Shown here in pieces: positions 8,792-14,045 of a DNA stretch of 14,045 nucleotides (position 1 is its first letter; each line of letters begins with the position of its first letter). The stretch covers positions 1 to 14,045 of the forward strand of contig JAEWQT010000030.1 in assembly GCA_023399105.1 (NCBI GenBank), in the 5' to 3' direction. A model generated the notes under the pieces. That model was not told where the DNA came from and made no database searches. It saw only the letters and a program-made list of their open reading frames with translations. Origin of the DNA: Pseudomonadota bacterium (GTDB taxonomy: Bacteria > Pseudomonadota > Gammaproteobacteria > Pseudomonadales > Oceanobacteraceae). Made by a program: the position numbers and the translations under genes.

Positions 8792-9553
8792 TTAATGCGC
8801 GCTGTCACGCCGCCCCAGATAATGCAGAATGCGGTTACGGGCCGAATGCCAGTGGTTTTTCGGTTTCGCCGGGGCTTGTGCTAACAGACTGGCAAAGTCG
8901 ATCGCGGCGGCCGGCTGTGGCGGCACATGAGCACAGAATATTTGCTGTGCCTGCAGCTCAGCCACCCGCTGCAGCGACTGCCGGTACTGATTCGGATGAC
9001 ATACCGGATACGGCGGCACCAGCCGGCCGCGCACCTGCACAATCAGATCCGCCACATACAATTGGCCCGTGGGCCTGTGCAATAAAGAAAGATCATGGTT
9101 GGTATGACCCGGAGTACAGAGCACCTGCCAGTCGGGAAAACCAGGCAGGCGTTGCTCGTCCTGCAGCAAAATATCGGCGCTTAAAATGGGGTTGTACCAG
9201 ATATGCCGGCGCGGCTTGCCCAAGCGCTTGGCCACCCACCAGGTTAAGCCAACATCAATGGCATGAGCGGTACGGCCAGCCAGACCACTGTACCAGTGAC
9301 GCGCCGCCGGATGCGCCGCCAGCGGCGCGCCGGTAGTTTTTCGCAGCAAGGCGGCGCCACCGGCATGATCGGGGTGCATGTGCGTTACCACCACCAGCTT
9401 CAGGTCGGCTAACGGCCGGCCCAAGGTATTGGTGATGTAATCACACACCATGCGCACATCGGCACGGCTGCAGCCATCCAGCAACAACAAGCCTTCGGCC
9501 TGCTCGGCCAGATAGATGTTCTGAATGTAACCCTGCAGCCGGTGAATCTGCAT
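8792..9553 (-). CDS. Metallo-beta-lactamase-fold hydrolase
   Basis: This 253-residue MBL-fold protein has a complete dinuclear metal site: THMHPDHAGG (H58, H60, D62, H63), PGHTNHDLSL (H150), VADLI (D169) and CAHVPP (H209). The arrangement matches the glyoxalase II-like branch, with no resistance-type features. The substrate cannot be told, though thioesters, lactones or glyoxalase-type substrates are possible. There is no signal peptide, so it should be cytoplasmic. The ATG at 9553 lies two bases after the zapE stop and has no evident Shine-Dalgarno sequence, so translation is probably coupled to zapE. The C-terminal 25 residues are basic and lie outside the fold. Confidence 0.9.
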   Translation of the reverse strand: MQIHRLQGYIQNIYLAEQAEGLLLLDGCSRADVRMVCDYITNTLGRPLADLKLVVVTHMHPDHAGGAALLRKTTGAPLAAHPAARHWYSGLAGRTAHAIDVGLTWWVAKRLGKPRRHIWYNPILSADILLQDEQRLPGFPDWQVLCTPGHTNHDLSLLHRPTGQLYVADLIVQVRGRLVPPYPVCHPNQYRQSLQRVAELQAQQIFCAHVPPQPAAAIDFASLLAQAPAKPKNHWHSARNRILHYLGRRDSAH

Positions 9554-9555
9554 GC

Positions 9556-10671
9556 TCAGTCGGCGCGGTGCTCGCGGGCCAGATAGTCACGCGACTGCAT
9601 TTCCAGCATGCGCGAGGTAGTGCGCTGGAATTCAAACTCCAGCTTGCCCTGACCGTAAATCGCCGGAATGGCAGCTTCGGCCGACATAATGACCTTCACA
9701 CCACGATCGTAAAATTCGTCGATCAGGTTAATAAAACGGCGTGCCACGTCGTCGTTTTTTATGCCCATGGTCGGCACATTGGAAATCAGGATGGCGTGAA
9801 ACTGTTTACCCAGCTCGATGTAGTCGTTCTGTGAACGCGGGCCATCGCAGAGGGCGTAAAAATCAAACCAGGCGATGTCGTCACAAAAGGCCTTCACCGG
9901 AATTTTACGACCCAGAATTTTCACATTGCAGTTGGTTTTTACATGGCGCGGGTCAGCAATCAGGCTGTCGAAACTTTTCTGCAGACTGGCTTCGGCGGTG
10001 CTGTCGAGCGGGTAATGATACAGCTCAGCCTGCTCCAGGGTGCGCAGACGGTAATCAATGCCCGAATCCACGTTCACCACTTCGGTAAACTGATTCAGTA
10101 ATTTAATCGCCGGCAGAAAACGCGCACGCTGCAGGCCATCTTTATACAGGCCATCCGGCACAATATTGGAGGTCGCCACCAGCGTTACGCCACGGGCAAA
10201 CAATTCCTGCATCAGGCTGCCCAGAATCATGGCGTCGCCGATATCGGAGACAAAAAACTCATCGAAACAGATCACCACCGCTTCGTCGGCAATGCGGTCA
10301 GCGACAATTTTCAGCGGGTTCTTGGCGCCGGCCAGATCGGTCAGGTCACGGTGCACGCGCTGCATAAAGCGGTGAAAGTGGGTGCGCATTTTGCGCTTGA
10401 ACGGCAGCGCATCGTAGAAGGTATCCACCAGATAGGTTTTTCCCCGGCCCACCCCACCCCAGAAATACAGGCCTTTTTCCGGCAGCGGCGCTTTTTTGCT
10501 GAGTTTACCCAGCAATTTGCTGACCGCACCCTGCTGCTGGCGGCGCTGTTCGGCGGCGACCAGGTCTTCGTATAACCGCTGCAGATGCTTAACCGCCATT
10601 TCCTGAGCGGCATCATAAGAAAAGTCGTCGCGCTGAAGATCAGCCTGATAGAGTTCCCAGGGTGTGGACAC
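9556..10671 (-). CDS. zapE: Cell division protein ZapE (AFG1-like ATPase)
   Basis: ZapE is an AAA+-type P-loop ATPase that in E. coli associates with the FtsZ ring and destabilises FtsZ polymers at constriction. The 371-residue product (E. coli ZapE is 375) starts with a helical part containing PWELYQADLQRDDFSYDAAQ. Walker A GGVGRGKT is at 72-79, Walker B VVICFDEF at 132-139 and the sensor-like LVATSN at 164-169. NIVPDGLYKDGLQRARFLPA and the C-terminal VIMSAEAAI are typical of the AFG1/ZapE family. The start is a GTG at 10671 with a strong GGGAG six bases upstream, so the choice is firm. It overlaps nothing, and the MBL-fold gene begins two bases after its stop. Confidence 0.95.
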   Translation of the reverse strand: MSTPWELYQADLQRDDFSYDAAQEMAVKHLQRLYEDLVAAEQRRQQQGAVSKLLGKLSKKAPLPEKGLYFWGGVGRGKTYLVDTFYDALPFKRKMRTHFHRFMQRVHRDLTDLAGAKNPLKIVADRIADEAVVICFDEFFVSDIGDAMILGSLMQELFARGVTLVATSNIVPDGLYKDGLQRARFLPAIKLLNQFTEVVNVDSGIDYRLRTLEQAELYHYPLDSTAEASLQKSFDSLIADPRHVKTNCNVKILGRKIPVKAFCDDIAWFDFYALCDGPRSQNDYIELGKQFHAILISNVPTMGIKNDDVARRFINLIDEFYDRGVKVIMSAEAAIPAIYGQGKLEFEFQRTTSRMLEMQSRDYLAREHRAD

Positions 10672-10755
10672 TGCAGTCTCCCGAAAAATGTGGGTAAACC
10701 AGAAAGCGGCGCAATGTAACCAAGCAGCCGCTAAAGTGCAAATAGGCAGTCTTTA

Positions 10756-11400
10756 TCAGGGCTGCAGCGGATTCAGCAGCGGCGCCAGATCGTCCAGTAA
10801 GCTGGCTTTCAGATCGGTCAGACGACCATGAAAAAAATGGCTGCCGGTACGGAAAACACTGAAATGAGGGGTTGGCACGACCCGCTCCGCCCAATCCTGT
10901 ACTTCCTCAAAGGGCACCACCTCATCGGCATCCCCCATATAGACGAAGGTCTCGAACTCATAGGGCAATTGGTTGGGTGCATCAAAGTGATGCACCGCCG
11001 GTGCCAACAGCACCAGTGCCGCCAGATGTTCTGGTGCCCGACAGGCACTTAAACAAGCCATGCCGGCACCGAAGGAAAAGCCCGCCAGAATAATCCGTTC
11101 CCAGCCCAGTTCGGTACGGGCGTAATTCAGTACTGCCAGCACGTCTTCCTGTTCGCCACGGCCATGATCATGCTGGCCTGCACTGTTACCGACACCACGG
11201 AAATTAAACCGTAAGGTGGGCAAGCCCTGCCCCGCCAGCGTCCGGGTAACGGTGGTCACCACTTTATTGTCCATGGTGCCGTGAAACAGCGGGTGCGGGT
11301 GACACATCAGTACGCCCAGCCGGGTTTGCTGTGCGGCTTGCCAGCGGGCTTCCAGCGGACCGGCCGGGCCGGAAATCAGCAGATTTTGTTCTTGTGCCAT
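10756..11400 (-). CDS. Alpha/beta-hydrolase superfamily protein
   Basis: This is a cytoplasmic serine hydrolase of unknown substrate, 214 residues from the ATG at 11400. [15 protein letters not shown] (about 33-47) and [13 protein letters not shown] (about 63-75) are the signatures of the small bacterial COG2945-type hydrolases. The nucleophile elbow is GFSFGAG, with Ser 109. The likely acid is Asp 159 (GDADEVVP) and the likely base His 188 (GSHFFHG). An open frame continues upstream to 11511, but the extra 37 residues are AT-rich, lie in the shared promoter region and are not part of the family. An AGGAAA run lies rather far (about 14 bases) upstream of the chosen ATG, so initiation is probably modest. 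TGA is followed at once by an in-frame TAA. It is divergent from cysD. Confidence 0.88.
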   Translation of the reverse strand: MAQEQNLLISGPAGPLEARWQAAQQTRLGVLMCHPHPLFHGTMDNKVVTTVTRTLAGQGLPTLRFNFRGVGNSAGQHDHGRGEQEDVLAVLNYARTELGWERIILAGFSFGAGMACLSACRAPEHLAALVLLAPAVHHFDAPNQLPYEFETFVYMGDADEVVPFEEVQDWAERVVPTPHFSVFRTGSHFFHGRLTDLKASLLDDLAPLLNPLQP

Positions 11401-11448
11401 AGGGCTGTTTTTTTCCTGTTTAACCGATGTTTGCTTCTCTATATTCTT

Positions 11449-11463
11449 ATAACTAAATGTTAT
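11449..11463. promoter_or_regulatory. LysR-type T-N11-A box, candidate CysB site
   Basis: ATAAC-TAAAT-GTTAT is a perfect dyad with 5-base arms and a 5-base spacer. It fits the T-N11-A pattern bound by LysR-family regulators. Its centre lies about 53 bases upstream of the predicted cysD transcription start, near where such activators bind. CysB is the LysR-type activator of sulfate assimilation genes in gammaproteobacteria, which makes it the natural candidate. The dyad is seen directly; the identity of the regulator is inference. Confidence 0.45.
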
Positions 11464-11473
11464 CGAATACACC

Positions 11474-11502
11474 TTCTTATATGCCATGCATCTTGGTATA
11501 TT
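11474..11502 (+). promoter_or_regulatory. Putative cysDN promoter with extended -10
   Basis: TATATT (11497-11502) is preceded by TGG, forming an extended -10 element with five of six consensus bases. A weak -35, TTCTTA (11474-11479), lies 17 bases upstream. A poor -35 with an upstream activator box is typical of activator-dependent promoters. The start would be near 11509, leaving a leader of about 45 bases before cysD. Confidence 0.5.
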
Positions 11503-11553
11503 TCGCGCCATCTATCTTGCCCCCCACCTCTATTTGGGAGCCATCCGAGCGAC

Positions 11554-12462
11554 ATGACAGACTACAACCTGACTCACTTAAAACAACTGGAAGCGGAAAG
11601 TATTCATATCATCCGCGAAGTCGCGGCTGAATTCGACAATCCGGTGATGCTGTACTCTATCGGTAAAGACTCGGCAGTAATGCTGCACCTGGCGCGCAAA
11701 GCCTTTTATCCGGGCAAACCGCCGTTCCCGCTGCTGCATGTCGATACCACCTGGAAATTCCGCGAAATGATCACCTTCCGCGACAAAATGGCCAAAGAAA
11801 TTGGCATGGAGTTGCTGGTGCACACCAATCAGGAAGGCATTGCTCAGGGCATTGGGCCTTTCACGCACGGCTCGTCCAAGCACACCGATGTGATGAAAAC
11901 CGCCGCCCTGAAACAAGCGCTGGATAAATACGGCTTTGATGCCGCCTTTGGTGGCGCCCGTCGCGATGAAGAAAAATCCCGTGCCAAAGAGCGCGTGTAT
12001 TCCTTCCGTGACAACAAACACCGCTGGGACCCGAAAAACCAGCGGCCGGAACTGTGGAATATCTACAACGGCAAGGTCAATAAAGGCGAAAGCATCCGCG
12101 TGTTCCCGCTGTCCAACTGGACCGAGCTGGATATCTGGCAATACATCTATCTGGAAAGCATTCCGATTGTGCCGCTGTACTTCGCCGCGCCGCGTCCGGT
12201 GGTAGAGCGTGACGGTATGCTGATTATGGTGGATGACGACCGTATGCCGCTGAAAGACGGCGAAGTACCGCAAATGAAATCGGTGCGTTTCCGCACCCTG
12301 GGTTGTTACCCGCTGACCGGTGCCGTGGAGTCGACTGCCGCCACACTGCCGGAAATTATTCAGGAAATGCTGCTGACCACCACTTCCGAACGTCAGGGCC
12401 GCGCCATCGACCACGATTCTTCCGGGTCAATGGAGAAGAAGAAGCAAGAGGGTTACTTCTGA
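11554..12462 (+). CDS. cysD: Sulfate adenylyltransferase subunit 2
   Basis: CysD is the catalytic subunit of ATP sulfurylase. With CysN it makes adenosine 5'-phosphosulfate (APS) from sulfate and ATP, the first step of sulfate assimilation. The 302-residue length equals that of E. coli CysD. It belongs to the PAPS-reductase-like PP-loop family and shows [20 protein letters not shown] (SIGKDS at 35-40). It also has [22 protein letters not shown] and [10 protein letters not shown], both strongly conserved. The open frame extends upstream to 11281, but [13 protein letters not shown] is the family start and GAG lies five bases before the ATG at 11554. The C-terminus ends EKKKQEGYF, as usual. cysN starts one base after the stop. 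Confidence 0.97.
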   Translation: MTDYNLTHLKQLEAESIHIIREVAAEFDNPVMLYSIGKDSAVMLHLARKAFYPGKPPFPLLHVDTTWKFREMITFRDKMAKEIGMELLVHTNQEGIAQGIGPFTHGSSKHTDVMKTAALKQALDKYGFDAAFGGARRDEEKSRAKERVYSFRDNKHRWDPKNQRPELWNIYNGKVNKGESIRVFPLSNWTELDIWQYIYLESIPIVPLYFAAPRPVVERDGMLIMVDDDRMPLKDGEVPQMKSVRFRTLGCYPLTGAVESTAATLPEIIQEMLLTTTSERQGRAIDHDSSGSMEKKKQEGYF

Positions 12463-12463
12463 T

Positions 12464-14045
12464 ATGTCACACCAATCCGAACTGATTTCTCAGGACATCC
12501 TTGAGTATCTGAAACAGCACGAGAACAAAGAACTGCTGCGCTTCCTCACCTGCGGCAACGTGGACGATGGCAAATCAACCCTGATCGGCCGCCTGCTGTA
12601 CGATTCAAAAATGATCTATGAAGATCAGCTGGCTGCCGTAACCAAAGACAGCACCAAAGTGGGCACCACCGGTGACCGCCCCGATCTGGCACTGCTGGTC
12701 GATGGCCTGCAGGCGGAACGTGAACAGGGCATTACCATTGACGTGGCGTACCGCTATTTCAGCACCGCCAAGCGCAAATTTATTATTGCTGACACCCCGG
12801 GCCACGAGCAGTACACCCGCAACATGGCGACCGGTGCGTCCACCTGTGATCTGGCCATCATTCTGATTGATGCCCGTTACGGCGTGCAGACTCAGACTCG
12901 TCGTCACAGCTTTATTGCCTCGTTACTGGGCATCAAGCACATCGTCGTGGCCGTCAACAAAATGGACCTGCTCGATTTCAGTGAAGAACGCTTCAATGAA
13001 ATTGAGGCGGATTATCTGGCCTTTGCCAAAAAACTGAATCTGACCGATATCCGTTTTGTGCCGATGTCTGCCCTCGATGGCGACAACGTGGTGGAACGCT
13101 CGCCGCGCGCGCCCTGGTACAAGGGCAAAACGCTGATGGAGATTCTGGAATCGGTGGAAATTGCCAAGGATAAAAACCTGGAAAATTTCCGCCTGCCGGT
13201 GCAGTACGTCAACCGTCCCAACCTCGACTTCCGCGGATTCTGCGGCACCATCGCCGCCGGTACGGTAAAACCCGGCGACACCATCATGGCGCTGCCATCG
13301 CAGAAAACCAGCAAGGTTGAACGCATCGTTACCTGGGGCGCTGATCTGCCTGAAGCCTTTGCCGGCCAGGCCATCACCCTGACCCTGGAAGATGAAATTG
13401 ATATCAGCCGCGGCGACGTGATCGTCAAAGTTGGTGATCAGCCCATTATCGGTAAAAAACTGAATGCCGACATTGTCTGGATGAACGAAGCGGCCATGAT
13501 TCCGGGTAAACCCTATAACCTGAAATTTGCCTCCAGCTCCACCTCCGGCACCATCAGTAACATTCATCATCTGGTGGATGTGAACACGCTGGAACAGAGC
13601 CATGCCGATCAGGTGAAGCTGAACGAAATCGCCCTGGTGGAAGTATCACTGGATAAAGCCATTCCGTTTGATACCTACAGCCGCATTCCGGGCACTGGCG
13701 CCTTTATTATCATCGACCGTCTGACCAACGCGACGCTGGGTGCCGGCATGATCGTTGGCGCCGCCAATGATTCGTTCGATAACCGTCCGGTTACGGCCGT
13801 GGAGAAAGCCCGCCGCTTCAACCAGAAACCGGCCATTATTGCCGTTAATGCAGTCAATGCCGAAGAAGTGGTACAGGGCCTCGACCGCCGCCTGTTCGAA
13901 ATGGGCCGGGTTGCCGCAGTGGCCAGCAATGAACACGCGCCGGTGCTGAAAGACGCCGGTCTGGTGGTACTGGTGGCCGGTGGTGCCGATGGCGCTGATA
14001 TCAGCCTGGCGGCGGACCAGGAAAGCCTCGACAGCCTGATCGCCG
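12464..14045 (+). CDS. cysN: Sulfate adenylyltransferase subunit 1 with a degenerate CysC-like extension (3' end cut off)
   Basis: CysN is the GTPase subunit that drives APS formation by CysD. The visible 527 residues have all GTPase motifs: GNVDDGKST (31-39), the GITI threonine 91, DTPGH (110-114), NKMD (165-168) and MSAL (201-204). Beta-barrel domains follow, ending in GAGMIVGA near 427-434. E. coli CysN ends at about 475, but this frame is still open at the right edge. Residues 447-527 ([13 protein letters not shown], then [10 protein letters not shown], then DAGLVVLVA) follow the layout of the APS kinase half of CysNC fusions. However, the P-loop GLSGSGKST is missing; [11 protein letters not shown] stands in its place. 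The extension is therefore probably not a kinase. cysN is almost certainly co-transcribed with cysD. The GTPase call is firm and the extension call is moderate. Confidence 0.95.
   Translation, partial: MSHQSELISQDILEYLKQHENKELLRFLTCGNVDDGKSTLIGRLLYDSKMIYEDQLAAVTKDSTKVGTTGDRPDLALLVDGLQAEREQGITIDVAYRYFSTAKRKFIIADTPGHEQYTRNMATGASTCDLAIILIDARYGVQTQTRRHSFIASLLGIKHIVVAVNKMDLLDFSEERFNEIEADYLAFAKKLNLTDIRFVPMSALDGDNVVERSPRAPWYKGKTLMEILESVEIAKDKNLENFRLPVQYVNRPNLDFRGFCGTIAAGTVKPGDTIMALPSQKTSKVERIVTWGADLPEAFAGQAITLTLEDEIDISRGDVIVKVGDQPIIGKKLNADIVWMNEAAMIPGKPYNLKFASSSTSGTISNIHHLVDVNTLEQSHADQVKLNEIALVEVSLDKAIPFDTYSRIPGTGAFIIIDRLTNATLGAGMIVGAANDSFDNRPVTAVEKARRFNQKPAIIAVNAVNAEEVVQGLDRRLFEMGRVAAVASNEHAPVLKDAGLVVLVAGGADGADISLAADQESLDSLIA

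Noticed and set aside
8792..9553. MBL-fold gene as a beta-lactam resistance enzyme
   Set aside because: It has no signal peptide and its motifs fit the broad glyoxalase II-like branch, not the known resistance enzymes.
10705..10732. AGCGGC/GCCGCT inverted repeat between the alpha/beta hydrolase and zapE as a terminator
   Set aside because: The stem has only 6 bp, the loop is 16 bases and on the minus strand only TTTC follows, so it is too weak to call.
11578..12414. Long open frame (278 codons) on the minus strand inside cysD
   Set aside because: It is antisense to a full-length, strongly conserved cysD and its translation shows no recognisable family; GC-rich codon bias of the real gene opens the opposite frame.
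12923..13603. Open frame of 226 codons on the minus strand inside cysN
   Set aside because: It is antisense to clear GTPase and beta-barrel domains of CysN and has no family features.

Overview
The window is ordinary chromosomal DNA from a gammaproteobacterium. The gene order queA-tgt-yajC-secD, the cysD-cysN pair, zapE and a tandem tRNA-Leu cluster all point that way. Moderate GC content, a chemoreceptor, and a 7TMR-DISM diguanylate cyclase suggest a motile, possibly marine, Oceanospirillales-like organism; that placement is inference only. I saw no insertion sequence, prophage, CRISPR array or recognisable defence system.

Layout. Positions 1-2870 (minus strand) hold an operon read queA, tgt, yajC, secD, with secD running off the left edge. 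It joins two queuosine-synthesis enzymes to the SecD/YajC part of the protein export machinery. A 9-bp hairpin with a UNCG-type loop lies between yajC and secD. Positions 2963-3568 (plus strand) hold a divergently transcribed tRNA operon: a strong promoter, one tRNA-Leu(CAA), three tRNA-Leu(CAG) genes and a rho-independent terminator. Positions 3673-5325 (plus) encode a chemoreceptor whose probable sensor domain lies after the signalling domain. It converges with no spacer on a membrane diguanylate cyclase (5326-7251, minus). Divergent from the cyclase are an exported TlpA-type thioredoxin (7341-7838) and a short-chain dehydrogenase (7931-8764). A minus-strand pair, zapE and a metallo-beta-lactamase-fold hydrolase (10671 down to 8792), follows, then an alpha/beta hydrolase (11400 down to 10756). 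From 11554 to the right edge lie cysD and cysN, the two subunits of ATP sulfurylase for sulfate assimilation, with cysN cut by the edge. The region between the alpha/beta hydrolase and cysD carries a plausible promoter and a LysR-type T-N11-A box that would suit CysB.

Most notable observations. (1) CysN continues past its usual end into a region that resembles the start of an APS kinase (CysC) domain but has lost the P-loop. (2) All four tRNA 3' ends lie inside inverted repeats that extend into the downstream spacer. (3) The three tRNA-Leu(CAG) genes share an identical body, while one has compensatory changes in its acceptor stem. (4) The chemoreceptor has almost no periplasmic part and carries a long C-terminal domain. 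None of these amounts to a clearly new multi-gene system.
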